Of a stretch of DNA of 64,000 bases, positions 20,182-28,586 are shown in pieces; positions within the stretch are counted from its first letter, which is position 1, and each line of letters begins with the position of its first letter. The notes beneath the pieces are model-generated. The model did not search any database. It saw nothing but the letters and a program-made list of their open reading frames with translations, and was not told the DNA's origin. The stretch is taken from contig JACKLW010000008.1 of NCBI GenBank assembly GCA_024235715.1, positions 306,271 to 370,270 on the forward strand. The letters are read 5' to 3'. A program made the translations under genes and the position numbers. The stretch is from Accumulibacter sp. (GTDB taxonomy: Bacteria > Pseudomonadota > Gammaproteobacteria > Burkholderiales > Rhodocyclaceae).

Positions 20182-20643
20182 ATGGAAATTGCCTTTTCGC
20201 CGTTCTTGCCGGATGCCTTGTTACTCGATCTGCCTGAAGTGGACGCCCAGCACGAAGAAGTGTTTACCCGTATAGAGTCACTCAAAGCGGGCTGTTTTGA
20301 AAGTAGCTACGTAGACATCGACGAATTCCAGGGACTGATCGAATTGTTCGAGCGGCATTTCGCTACTGAAGAGCGGATTGCAAGAGAAGCCGGAGTGAAC
20401 TTCAGCACGCATGCCACGATCCACCGGAATACGCTCGACTTGCTACGCAAGGTCCTCAGCGACATCCTCGCGGGCAGCGCGGATGCGCATTCATTCCTGC
20501 GCTATGCCGAGTTCTGGTTTGAACGTCACATTCGCGACGAAGACAAACGCTTCGTCGCCAAGCTGCAGGGATCAAGTCACTTCGATCGTCCATCAAAGCG
20601 TCGGCCGGTGGCCGCCGATCGCTATTCTTCGAACCACGCCTGA
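20182..20643 (+). CDS. Bacteriohemerythrin (second copy)
   Basis: A 153-residue single-domain hemerythrin and a paralogue of the one at 10043-10444. Iron-ligand motifs appear in order: [26 protein letters not shown] and [13 protein letters not shown]. Compared with the first copy it has a C-terminal extension of about 20 residues rich in Arg, Pro and Ser. GAGGAG lies seven bases before the ATG. Both copies stand alone and show no fused signalling domain, so O2 binding or buffering is the most likely role. It is transcribed away from the ribosomal protein operon. Confidence 0.94.
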   Translation: MEIAFSPFLPDALLLDLPEVDAQHEEVFTRIESLKAGCFESSYVDIDEFQGLIELFERHFATEERIAREAGVNFSTHATIHRNTLDLLRKVLSDILAGSADAHSFLRYAEFWFERHIRDEDKRFVAKLQGSSHFDRPSKRRPVAADRYSSNHA

Positions 20644-20886
20644 TCGAGCACCTGCCCTGCCACCTGTCGGCGACAGCATCGCATCCCTGTGGTGAACGCC
20701 GAGCCATCCGGCCGCGGGCATGCAGCAGTCCGAATCGACTCTCCCCCGTGCAGGGGCACTGCCAACGGCCCACGGGCGGGGTTGCCGCCGGGAAAACCTA
20801 TGGCGCGCTCAAGCGTCTGCCAGTTCCCGCGGCGAGCCGCACAACAGCGGGTTCGCCCGACCGCTGCCTCCAGAAAACATCAAGCC

Positions 20887-21837
20887 CTAGCGCCCGAGAG
20901 CAATCTGGCGTGGTCCGCTTCCTCCGTCCCACTCCCACAGTTTGCCATCCGCCGAGAAAGCCAGCGTTGTCCCGTTGCCAGCCGAGACGGCAACAATGCG
21001 GTCGGCAATCTTGGTGGGCTCGATGGCAAACCCGCTTCCCCAAGCCCAGAGCGAGCCGTCCTCGCGAATCGCAGCCGAATGTGCTGCACCGGTGGCGATT
21101 GCCTTTGCACCACTGAAGATGCTGGTCCATTTCACGACCTTGTCTCCGAGTCCCGGGGCTGATAGCGGACCATTGACATTACCGCCCGTTCCGAACACCT
21201 CGCCGTCCTTGTCGAGATACAGCGCATGACCGCTATGCGCCCTGACTGCCGCCACCCCTGAAGCGGTTTTGACAAAGTCGCTGGTGGCGACGAGATGGCC
21301 ATCACCGTACTGGCCACGATTCGCCTGACCACGGACATAGAGGTCGCCAGCCGTGGTCAGGTAGTAGTCCGTTCCGTCGCCAACCGCGGCCGCCATCACT
21401 CTTTCGGCGATCTTCCGTGGCGGCTCCCGGACAGCGCCGGCCCCCTGCCAAAGCGACCAGGTACGGTTGATCGCCAGCCATCCCGAATTGCCTGCGGAAA
21501 AGCTGACCACGTCGCGCATCAAGACCATGGCGTTGGCCGGCGAGCCCGACCAGGTCAGCAGGGTGCCGTTCTTGCGCAGTGCATAGTAGACATCCTTGGC
21601 CACCCCTACCTGCACGACCTCGGCGACCATCGCCGTCGGCCGCTCCTTGCCGGTCCAGCCGTAGGCGGTGCCGCCGCTGATCGCCATGTGCCGGTCGTAA
21701 TACGAGGCCAGCTGCTCGCCCGAGGCGTCGGCTGCAGCGATCGAGCTAAGGCTGAGCGTCGCAATCATGACCATCGCCGGCACCAGAAACGCGCGTTCGG
21801 CAAAACGCACCATGGCCAACAAGCTACTCATATTCAT
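20887..21837 (-). CDS. Exported RCC1-like repeat (beta-propeller) protein
   Basis: A 316-residue protein with an N-terminal signal peptide (hydrophobic stretch about residues 15-36, cleavage likely after AAADA). It is followed by repeats of RCC1 type, seen as units with GDGTDYYLTTAGDLYVRG, AHSGHALYLDKDGEVFGTG, GAAHSAAIREDGSLWAWGSG and GNGTTLAFSADGKLWEWDGG. Each has the G-x-x-H/Y-x-x-x-L-x-x-D/G-G-x-x-x-x-W/G pattern. Around five or six units would make a propeller. GGAG lies seven bases before the ATG. Such proteins are usually binding scaffolds; no ligand or enzymatic role can be read here. It stands alone and its neighbours give no hint. Confidence 0.78.
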   Translation of the reverse strand: MNMSSLLAMVRFAERAFLVPAMVMIATLSLSSIAAADASGEQLASYYDRHMAISGGTAYGWTGKERPTAMVAEVVQVGVAKDVYYALRKNGTLLTWSGSPANAMVLMRDVVSFSAGNSGWLAINRTWSLWQGAGAVREPPRKIAERVMAAAVGDGTDYYLTTAGDLYVRGQANRGQYGDGHLVATSDFVKTASGVAAVRAHSGHALYLDKDGEVFGTGGNVNGPLSAPGLGDKVVKWTSIFSGAKAIATGAAHSAAIREDGSLWAWGSGFAIEPTKIADRIVAVSAGNGTTLAFSADGKLWEWDGGSGPRQIALGR

Positions 21838-21883
21838 CGTTGTTCTCCGCTACTCAGTGCTGACCCGACCACCCCGCGCCGCC

Positions 21884-22927
21884 CTACACGCTGGCGCACC
21901 ACTGGCGTGCGGCGCTCGCCGAGTGAGGGAACGGTATCCGCTCCATCAGATAGCATAAACAATCCTGCCGCACGACGCGCGCATCCAGCGTCAGCATCGC
22001 CGGTGTCGATGTTCGCCGCAGGCTGATGCTACCGCCGCTGCAATCGAAATACTCTTCACTCACGTCTCGCCGGCCTTCGTCGCGCACGTCGAGCGGCAGA
22101 GCCAGGCGCGTACGCCCAAATGCGGTACCAGGATCGAGCTGCCGGAAGTTCATGTGATCGAGCCGCGGATCGAAGTCCACATCCGCCTGCGCATCGCCAA
22201 AACCGAAAGACACTGCGGCCGGAACTCTCACCGTCGCCACCGTATGATAGAGGTCAATGTCGTGCTCGTGTACGTCGTGCGATGGAAACTGCGCAAGATG
22301 CAGGCAGCCGTCGATGAAGTTCGCGGCGTGCGCTTCGTGTGCCGGCGTGCCGGGCTTGCCGCATTCAAGCGTGACGGACGGACAGACCGGCGAGAACGCA
22401 GTCGTCTGTGATCCGGCCAGACCACGGAACCAGACTACCGTCCGGGAGAACAGCAAGGCCAGATGCAGAACAGCCTGATCGAGGCTGTTCACCACACAGT
22501 AGAGAGGATTTATGCCGGTATTGTTGTGGACGTCGATACTGGCGAAGACGCCGCGCGCCTGCATGATGCGATGAACCTCGCTCATCGCGGCATGCTCCGG
22601 CGTCGCTGCATGCAGCTCGGTGCCGGGCCAGACGCGGTTGTAATCGGGTTGATGATCGAGCCGTCGCAGGCCCTCGCGCGCCGCCGCAACGTTGCCGACC
22701 AGGATCGACAACGCCCGCGGCAACTGCCGGCCCGCGTGCGTGCGCAACACACTTTGCAGCGCCACGACGCCGCTGTCTTCATTGCCATGCAGGAGTACCG
22801 AGACGAGCAGCGGCGCCTCGCGTCGGCCAGGCAGATGGATCAGGGTCGGACCGCGCAGCAGACGATGCAGCTCGCGGGCGGGAGTATCGAGAAAGCCTTC
22901 GGGTAGAGATTCGAGTACGGTCAGCAT
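21884..22927 (-). CDS. Succinylglutamate desuccinylase/aspartoacylase family zinc hydrolase
   Basis: An M14-like zinc amidohydrolase related to AstE and aspartoacylase. The zinc-binding HGNE motif is in SVLLHGNEDSGVVALQ, the substrate-binding arginine region is in DYNRVWPG, and a second zinc ligand is probably the His in SIDVHNNTG. TLECGKPG may hold the catalytic glutamate. The ATG at 22927 gives 347 residues starting MLTVLESLPEGFL; the frame is open further but would overlap the upstream gene. It starts 10 nt after the GCS2-family gene on the same strand. The pairing suggests release or editing of an N-acyl or gamma-glutamyl amino acid; the substrate is unknown. Confidence 0.85.
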   Translation of the reverse strand: MLTVLESLPEGFLDTPARELHRLLRGPTLIHLPGRREAPLLVSVLLHGNEDSGVVALQSVLRTHAGRQLPRALSILVGNVAAAREGLRRLDHQPDYNRVWPGTELHAATPEHAAMSEVHRIMQARGVFASIDVHNNTGINPLYCVVNSLDQAVLHLALLFSRTVVWFRGLAGSQTTAFSPVCPSVTLECGKPGTPAHEAHAANFIDGCLHLAQFPSHDVHEHDIDLYHTVATVRVPAAVSFGFGDAQADVDFDPRLDHMNFRQLDPGTAFGRTRLALPLDVRDEGRRDVSEEYFDCSGGSISLRRTSTPAMLTLDARVVRQDCLCYLMERIPFPHSASAARQWCASV

Positions 22928-22937
22928 GAAATGGGGC

Positions 22938-24359
22938 TCAGATCGGCCACTCATGCACAGGCACGAGACGGCGTTGGTGCTCAAGATAGTCGGCGGTCAG
23001 CCGGAAGAAGTCCTGGTACTTCGCGTAGTGTGCCAGTTGCCAGGCAGCGCCGTTCTGCCGGGAACGCAGGCGCGCACCGATGACATCGAGGTAGCGTTCG
23101 ATGTCGGCAGCGGCGAGGTCGAGTTCGGCCAGCCCTTCGCGAGCCATCGGCAACAGCTCACGCAGCAGCAATTCGGCAACGTTCTCACGGCGTCCGTTGA
23201 TCCAGACCAGCTGCGCCTCGAGACCGTAGCGCGCCGCACGGTAGAAATTGTCACGCGCAACCGAGAACGGTAACTTTGATTCGGGTGCGACGGCCTGCCT
23301 GGCCAGGCAGCGCACTGCGCCGTAGTAGAACGCCGCGTTGGCGATCATGTCGATCAGGCTCGGACCAGCGGGCATGACGCGCTGCTCTACCCGCAAGTGC
23401 GGCACCTCGTCTTTCGCGAAACCGATCAGCAGCCGATTCCACCGCCAGATGGTTCCGTTGTGCAGACGCAGGTGCGCGTACGCGCTTGCCGGCCCCGGTT
23501 CTTCGTAGGGCAGCAGCACCGGGTACGACGAGAGGTTCTCGGCGAAACAGGCGGTCGGGTCGTCGCCCAGATAGCCTGAACCGAAGGTCACCCGCATGTG
23601 CTCTGGATGGCCGGGCTGACAGCAGTCGACAGCCTGCTCGAACAAGGGGATGCGTGTTTCGTGCCAGAGAGCGCGTCCGAAGAGGAAGGGCGAATTGGCG
23701 GTCAGCGCGACCAGTGGCGCAGCAAGCACCTGTGACGCATTGTAGGTGCGCGCAACCTCTCTGGCCGGGGTCTGCAGATGCACCTGAAAGGACGTCGTTG
23801 CCGCTTCGAGCATCACGTCGGTGTGCGTCGCCGCAAGGGTATCGATACCCGCGATATCGAGCGTCAGCGGCCGGCCCTCGCGCAAGCGAAGGATCTGTTC
23901 GTTGAGTGCGGCATAGCGTTTGAAAGGAGACATGCTGGCCAGCGACAGATCACGCTCACGCAATGTCGGCAAGGTGCCGATGGCGATCAACGCCTCCCCG
24001 TCCTCAGCTGCAACGCGCTGACACTGCTGCCAGGTTGCGGTCAGTTCGCCCTCGAGCTGCGACAGTGCGGTGCCACGTAGCGGCTGTGCCGTACCGTTGA
24101 TCTCGACGTTGAACAGCGACAACTCCGGCACCACCAGCGGGCTGTCCATCCGCTTCAGGAAGCCGACATTGCGAGGCGCCGGAAAGAAGTGCTCGTCGAC
24201 CAGCCAGGCCTCCAACTCGAAGCCCGCGACCAGACCGTCGTTGGCGAAGCCGCCGCTGGCGTAAGCAGCGCGCGCCTGCGCTGTCTCCTGCTCAAGGCGC
24301 TGACTGAAACGCGCGAAGTCCTCCGCCGTAAAGCCGTCGCTGCCAATCTCCTGCCCCAT
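22938..24359 (-). CDS. Glutamate-cysteine ligase family 2 (GCS2-type carboxylate-amine ligase)
   Basis: An ATP-grasp-like ligase of the GCS2 family, which forms gamma-glutamyl or similar amide bonds. The N-terminal part has AGFELEAWLVDEHFFPAP, with an acidic metal-site motif, and LSLFNVEINGTAQPL. Central blocks are ATTSFQVHLQTP, ALTANSPFLFGR and AHLRLHNGTIWRWNR. The RVEQRVMPAGPSLIDMIAN stretch is typical of the family. Length is 473 residues, somewhat longer than YbdK. It lies just upstream of the AstE-like hydrolase, with which it is probably cotranscribed. It need not make glutathione: the substrate cannot be told from sequence. Confidence 0.86.
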   Translation of the reverse strand: MGQEIGSDGFTAEDFARFSQRLEQETAQARAAYASGGFANDGLVAGFELEAWLVDEHFFPAPRNVGFLKRMDSPLVVPELSLFNVEINGTAQPLRGTALSQLEGELTATWQQCQRVAAEDGEALIAIGTLPTLRERDLSLASMSPFKRYAALNEQILRLREGRPLTLDIAGIDTLAATHTDVMLEAATTSFQVHLQTPAREVARTYNASQVLAAPLVALTANSPFLFGRALWHETRIPLFEQAVDCCQPGHPEHMRVTFGSGYLGDDPTACFAENLSSYPVLLPYEEPGPASAYAHLRLHNGTIWRWNRLLIGFAKDEVPHLRVEQRVMPAGPSLIDMIANAAFYYGAVRCLARQAVAPESKLPFSVARDNFYRAARYGLEAQLVWINGRRENVAELLLRELLPMAREGLAELDLAAADIERYLDVIGARLRSRQNGAAWQLAHYAKYQDFFRLTADYLEHQRRLVPVHEWPI

Positions 24360-24536
24360 CGCTCCCCCTCAAAATGCGGTGCACGACCCCCCACTTCGAC
24401 TGCGGAGTCTATGCGCTAGCCATTATGATCGCTTGCGGTAGATCAAGTTCTCGTCAAAGCGCCGATCAGCGCCGCGGACCAGCAGCGCTGCTGCCTGCAG
24501 CGGCCGGACTGCAGCCGCCACGGCCGCGCAGGTCCG

Positions 24537-25406
24537 TCACGCTCTCCTGACCTGCATCCCACGACCCATTGCCACCGTCATGCAGACGAGCACGGCAAAA
24601 ACCAGTGCCGTCGCGTCCACCGCCTCACCCAGCAGAACCGCTGCCGCAAGCAGTGTAAGGAAAGGTTGCAGCAGCTGCGTCTGTCCCACCCGCGCAATGC
24701 CGCCAAGAGCGAGCCCACGGTACCAGGGAATGAAGCCGAGAAACTGGCTGACCAGACTCACGTACAGAAAGGCCAGCCACGAATCGAGCGGCACACCGAC
24801 GCTGTCCGGAGCAAAGTGGCCCGCCGGAATCAGCAAGGCCGGGGCAGCAATGACCACCGCCCAGGAGATCACCTGCACGCCACCCAGCGATTGCGCCAGG
24901 CGCGTGCCTTCGGCATAACCAACAGCGGCGCTGGCAACCGCCGCGAGCAGTGCCAGGTCGGCCCAGCTGACGCTACCACCACCTTCGTTGAGGGCAAAGG
25001 CAACGACCAGCAGGCTGCCAAGCGAAGCCATCGCCCAGAATCCCGGCGACGGACGCTCACCCGAAACCGCGGCACCAGCCGCGGCAGTCGCCAGAGGCAG
25101 CACGCCGAGCATGATTCCAGCATGTGAGGCCTCGACGTGACGCATCGCCAGAGCGGTCAGCACCGGGAAGCCGAAAGCGACGCCCAGTGACACAACCACC
25201 AACGACCTGAACTCGCCGCGGGTTGGCCAGCCGCGCCGACTGATCAGCAGGTACGTCGCGGCCGGTATCGCAGCCACCACCACTCTCCCCATCCCGACGA
25301 AAATCGGATTCAGTGCAGCCACTGCGACCCGCGTCGCCGGCAAGGTCAGGCTGAAAGCCGCGACTCCCAGCAAACCCAGCCACATTCCTTTTGTTTCGCT
25401 GTTCAT
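24537..25406 (-). CDS. EamA/DMT-superfamily transporter
   Basis: An inner-membrane protein with about ten predicted hydrophobic helices arranged as two five-helix EamA repeats. The first repeat begins WLGLLGVAAFSLTLPATRVAV and the second around residue 145 (WAMASLGSLLVVAFAL). Typical family features are the TRVAVAALNPIFVGMGR block and the GFIPWYRGLALGGIARVGQ loop, which precedes the last two helices. The ATG at 25406 gives 289 residues starting MNSETKGMW; longer in-frame starts add a polar tail that does not fit the family. Family members export amino acids or metabolites; the substrate is unknown. The gene stands alone on the minus strand. Confidence 0.88.
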   Translation of the reverse strand: MNSETKGMWLGLLGVAAFSLTLPATRVAVAALNPIFVGMGRVVVAAIPAATYLLISRRGWPTRGEFRSLVVVSLGVAFGFPVLTALAMRHVEASHAGIMLGVLPLATAAAGAAVSGERPSPGFWAMASLGSLLVVAFALNEGGGSVSWADLALLAAVASAAVGYAEGTRLAQSLGGVQVISWAVVIAAPALLIPAGHFAPDSVGVPLDSWLAFLYVSLVSQFLGFIPWYRGLALGGIARVGQTQLLQPFLTLLAAAVLLGEAVDATALVFAVLVCMTVAMGRGMQVRRA

Positions 25407-25550
25407 CGCGGCTCGGCAGGACGTGACAGGGAGCTGCCAGGAGAGATTTCTGCTGTCGACAGGCACTCGATTCGGCCGCTGCCCAAGAGAAGCCGACTCG
25501 TCGGATATTCGCTGTCACCGATGCTGAGAGCATCCCGGGAACGCTGTCGC

Positions 25551-26342
25551 TCAGGCACTTGCGGCCGATCCGGCCTGATGTCCGGAGAGGTGCCCGTTCT
25601 CCGTCTCGGCAGGGAGATAGTGGGTCAGCAGCCGCTCACCCGGCAACCAGTCGTGGCAAAGGTAGCCACCGGGCTCCCGCGAAAAGGCCAGCGGACCATC
25701 CTGCAGCGCAACCTGCTGCGCGGGTGACGGCGCAACAATTGCCGGGCGTCCGGCGAAAGAGGTGCTGACGAAGCGATGCACATGCCCGCAGAGTACGGCC
25801 TCGACGGCTGCATGACTTGCCAGCCACTGCGCGAGGAGTTGCTCACCGCGACAGCGAATGGCGTCCAAGCCGGCGATGCCGACCGCGAAAGGCGGCTGAT
25901 GCTGGGCGAGCAGCACCGGCCGCCTTTCCGGACAGGCATCCTCCAGCCAGTCCAGCTGCGCCGCCGCGACTTCACCCCATTCCTCGCCGGGGACCACCGT
26001 ATCGAGCAACAGCAAGGTACCATCACCAACATCGATCCGCTGACAGCACAGTGAGCCGCCACTCCACGCCTGATCTCCAAAAACCGCCCGCAAGGCTGCG
26101 CGATCGTCATGATTGCCGGGCACCAGGGCATAGCGAAGGGAGAGCGAATCGAGGCGATCACGCAACAGCCGATACTCGTCCCGATCACCATGGGCCACCA
26201 GATCGCCCGTGATGAGTAACAGATCGGGAGGCTCCGAAGAACGTACGCGATGCAACACCCGGTCAAAAGCCGCCAGGGTATCGACCAAGCCGTACAGCGG
26301 CTCGCCACCGAGATGAAGATCGGAAAGCTGAATGATTCTCAC
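25551..26342 (-). CDS. Calcineurin-like phosphoesterase (CpdA/Icc type)
   Basis: A 263-residue metallophosphoesterase. The binuclear metal motifs appear in order: SDLHLGG (D-x-H), TGDLVAHGD (GD), PGNHDD (GNHD), LAQHQPP (H) and GHVHR (GHxH). The layout and length match the class III cAMP phosphodiesterase CpdA/Icc group. The substrate could be cAMP, but many CpdA-like proteins act on other phosphoesters. The gene is soluble and alone, with the tRNA-Thr gene upstream on the same strand. Confidence 0.88.
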   Translation of the reverse strand: MRIIQLSDLHLGGEPLYGLVDTLAAFDRVLHRVRSSEPPDLLLITGDLVAHGDRDEYRLLRDRLDSLSLRYALVPGNHDDRAALRAVFGDQAWSGGSLCCQRIDVGDGTLLLLDTVVPGEEWGEVAAAQLDWLEDACPERRPVLLAQHQPPFAVGIAGLDAIRCRGEQLLAQWLASHAAVEAVLCGHVHRFVSTSFAGRPAIVAPSPAQQVALQDGPLAFSREPGGYLCHDWLPGERLLTHYLPAETENGHLSGHQAGSAASA

Positions 26343-26524
26343 GGCGACAGCTTAGCAAGAAAAACGCCCGCTCCGCAGACAAGCTGCGAAGCGTCAGCAT
26401 AGAACGTCATCGGCAGGGGCTCGTATGGACCGGCCGACATGTCATCGGAAAAGCATATACGCCCACTGGCTTTGGCAAGCGCGCGCGTACCATTACTGTC
26501 GGAGTAATCGTGATGCCCAGAAAG

Positions 26525-26551
26525 CAAAAAAGCCGCGTCCGCGGCTCTTTT
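26525..26551 (-). terminator. Intrinsic terminator after tRNA-Thr
   Basis: On the minus strand AGCCGCG, a two-base loop and CGCGGCT are followed by a run of T. It lies 27 bases downstream of the tRNA 3' end and should end its transcript. The 5' side also carries a run of A/T, so it could act weakly in the other direction. Confidence 0.85.
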
Positions 26552-26577
26552 GCAACTAGCTGTCCAGGAGAGATCTC

Positions 26578-26653
26578 TGGTGCCGCTGGCCGGAATCGAA
26601 CTGGCGACCTTCGCATTACGAATGCGCTGCTCTACCAACTGAGCTACAGCGGC
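26578..26653 (-). tRNA. tRNA-Thr (anticodon CGT)
   Basis: A 76-base cloverleaf with acceptor GCCGCTG paired to CAGCGGC, discriminator A and an encoded CCA. The D arm is GTAGCTCAGTTGGTAGAGC, the anticodon loop TTCGTAA shows CGT, and the T loop is GTTCGATTC. It reads the ACG codon. Confidence 0.95.
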
Positions 26654-26772
26654 ACGGCCACCCTTCAAGCACATGCAGGGTCGGCATTCTAGCAGCGCCC
26701 ACCGATATTTGGAACCTCTATTTTGCGCCCCGGAAGCTCGCACGCGCGCCGCCGACAAGCCCAGGACGGCGA

Positions 26773-28128
26773 CTAATCCAGTCGCGCCAGCGTCGACTTG
26801 GCCAACGGCGGATTCATGGCCAGGTATTTCTTTATCCCCGAGAAGATCGCCTCGGCCAGCTTGTCCTGGTAAGCGTCGTCGTTCAGGCGTTTCTCCTCTT
26901 CCGGATTGGAGATGAAGGCCGTCTCGATGAGAATCGACGGAATGTCGGGCGCTTTGAGGACGGCAAAGCCGGCCTGCTCGACACTCGCCTTGTGCAGCCG
27001 GTTGATCCCGCCGATTTCGCCGAGGACAGCTTTGCCCAGCTTGAGGCTGTCGCTGATCGTCGCCGTCTGCGAGAGATCAAGCAGGGTACGCGCCAGAACG
27101 GGATCCCTGACGTCGATATTGACGCCGCCGATCAGATCTGAGGCATTCTCTTTTTGCGCCAGATAGCGCGCAGCCGAACTCGAGGCACCGCTCTCGGAAA
27201 GAACGAAGACCGACGATCCATTGGCATCGGGCCTGACGAAGGCGTCGGCATGGATCGAAACGAAGAGGTCGGACTGGATCCGCCGTGCTTTCTGGACCCG
27301 GGCCCGCAACGGTACGAAGAAGTCGGATTCACGGGTAAGCACGGCACGCATGTTCGGGTCAGCCGCGATCTTGGCCTGCAAGCGCTTGGCAACTGCCAGC
27401 GTGACGTGTTTTTCGTAGCTGCCACCGCGGCCTGTGGCACCGGGATCCTCGCCGCCGTGTCCGGGGTCCAGGGTGATGGTCACCAGACGATCGATGACCG
27501 GGCCCCGCTGCTTGCTTGCCGGCCGGCGTTCGGCGAGCGGCCTGGACCTGGTGTCGGGCCTGGCATCGCCACCGGTACTTTCGCGAGTGCTGTCGGCCGC
27601 GATCGCGGGCCTGTCCTCGACGGGTGCTGCCTGCCAGTCCTTGCTGTCCAGCAAGGAGAGCAGCGGATCCGGCGGGCTCAGCGGGTAGACGTCGAGGACC
27701 AGACGATGTCCGTAGTCACCGACGGGTGCCAACTCGAAGACCTGCGGGTCGACTTCATTCTTGAGTTCCATCACCAGACGCACAACGCCCGGCTTGTAGC
27801 GTCCCGCGCGCACCAGCTTGATGTTCGGGTCGTCCGGCAGCACCTTGTTGGAAATACTCTCCAGCACACTGGTCAGTTCGATACCCTCGAGGTCGACGAC
27901 CAGCCGTTCGGGATTCTTCACCGTGAAGTGCGTGTACTTCAAGGGCGCGCTGTGTTCGATCGTCACGCGCGTGTACTCCGGCGCGGGCCAGATGCGCACA
28001 GCAAGAACACGCGGAGTTCTGTTGGCGGAAGCCTTCGCTATCGGACTGACCGTCAAAAACAGCGAAGCGCCGGCAAACTTGATCAGTCTCCGGCGTCCCG
28101 CCAACCGCTCTTCAGCGCGTTCAGACAT
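26773..28128 (-). CDS. amiC: N-acetylmuramoyl-L-alanine amidase with AMIN domain, Tat signal
   Basis: A periplasmic amidase that cuts the bond between N-acetylmuramic acid and L-alanine and helps separate daughter cells. The start MSERAEERLAGRRRLIKFAG has a twin-arginine motif followed by a hydrophobic stretch, as in E. coli AmiC. An AMIN domain for septal localisation covers about residues 38-140. After a variable linker the Amidase_3 domain (about 215-440) shows the zinc ligands in LDPGHGGEDPG, SYEKHVTLA and SIHADAF, and the catalytic glutamate in ILIETAFISNPEEE. Length is 451 residues. Its start overlaps the end of tsaE by 46 bases, the usual tsaE-amiC neighbourhood. Confidence 0.94.
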   Translation of the reverse strand: MSERAEERLAGRRRLIKFAGASLFLTVSPIAKASANRTPRVLAVRIWPAPEYTRVTIEHSAPLKYTHFTVKNPERLVVDLEGIELTSVLESISNKVLPDDPNIKLVRAGRYKPGVVRLVMELKNEVDPQVFELAPVGDYGHRLVLDVYPLSPPDPLLSLLDSKDWQAAPVEDRPAIAADSTRESTGGDARPDTRSRPLAERRPASKQRGPVIDRLVTITLDPGHGGEDPGATGRGGSYEKHVTLAVAKRLQAKIAADPNMRAVLTRESDFFVPLRARVQKARRIQSDLFVSIHADAFVRPDANGSSVFVLSESGASSSAARYLAQKENASDLIGGVNIDVRDPVLARTLLDLSQTATISDSLKLGKAVLGEIGGINRLHKASVEQAGFAVLKAPDIPSILIETAFISNPEEEKRLNDDAYQDKLAEAIFSGIKKYLAMNPPLAKSTLARLD

Positions 28129-28586
28129 TTTTGCCCCTCCTCGCTAGCCGCGACGACGTCCAGCGTCCGCCCTTCCCCGACAATGTGGAAGATAACGACC
28201 AGATCAGCCGCGGGCACCCAGCCGGCAGCCTTCTCGGGCCACTCGACCATGCATACGGCATCGTCACGGAAGTACTCGCCAAACCCTGCATCCAAGAACT
28301 CTTCTGGAAAGTTGAAACGATAGAAATCAAAGTGATACCAGTATATCCTCGAAATCACATAAATTTCAACCAGTGTATAGGTAGGGCTTCTCACCGGACC
28401 GCCATGACCGAGTGCCCGCAGCAGAGCACGAACCAGGGTCGTCTTCCCGGCGCCAAGGTCGCCGTCGAGCCAGACAACCATACCGGGAGCAAGCAGTGGG
28501 GCCAGTTGGCAGCCAAGCCTGGCGGTCGCCGCTTCATCCGACAGATGCAGGGTCAGCGTCGACTGGTTATGATCCGGGCTATGCAA
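28083..28586 (-). CDS. tsaE: tRNA threonylcarbamoyladenosine biosynthesis ATPase TsaE, TTG start
   Basis: TsaE is the ATPase that drives cycling of the TsaBDE complex, which makes t6A37 in ANN-decoding tRNAs. The Walker A loop is GDLGAGKTTLVRALL, and the conserved SPTYTLVE and DFYRF follow. The Walker B-like acidic segment is VCMVEWPEKAAG. Length 167 residues is normal. The start is TTG at 28586 with GGAG eight bases upstream. It lies back to back with the queG start: the two start codons are directly adjacent on opposite strands. The 3' end overlaps amiC by 46 bases. Confidence 0.93.
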   Translation of the reverse strand: MHSPDHNQSTLTLHLSDEAATARLGCQLAPLLAPGMVVWLDGDLGAGKTTLVRALLRALGHGGPVRSPTYTLVEIYVISRIYWYHFDFYRFNFPEEFLDAGFGEYFRDDAVCMVEWPEKAAGWVPAADLVVIFHIVGEGRTLDVVAASEEGQKCLNALKSGWRDAGD

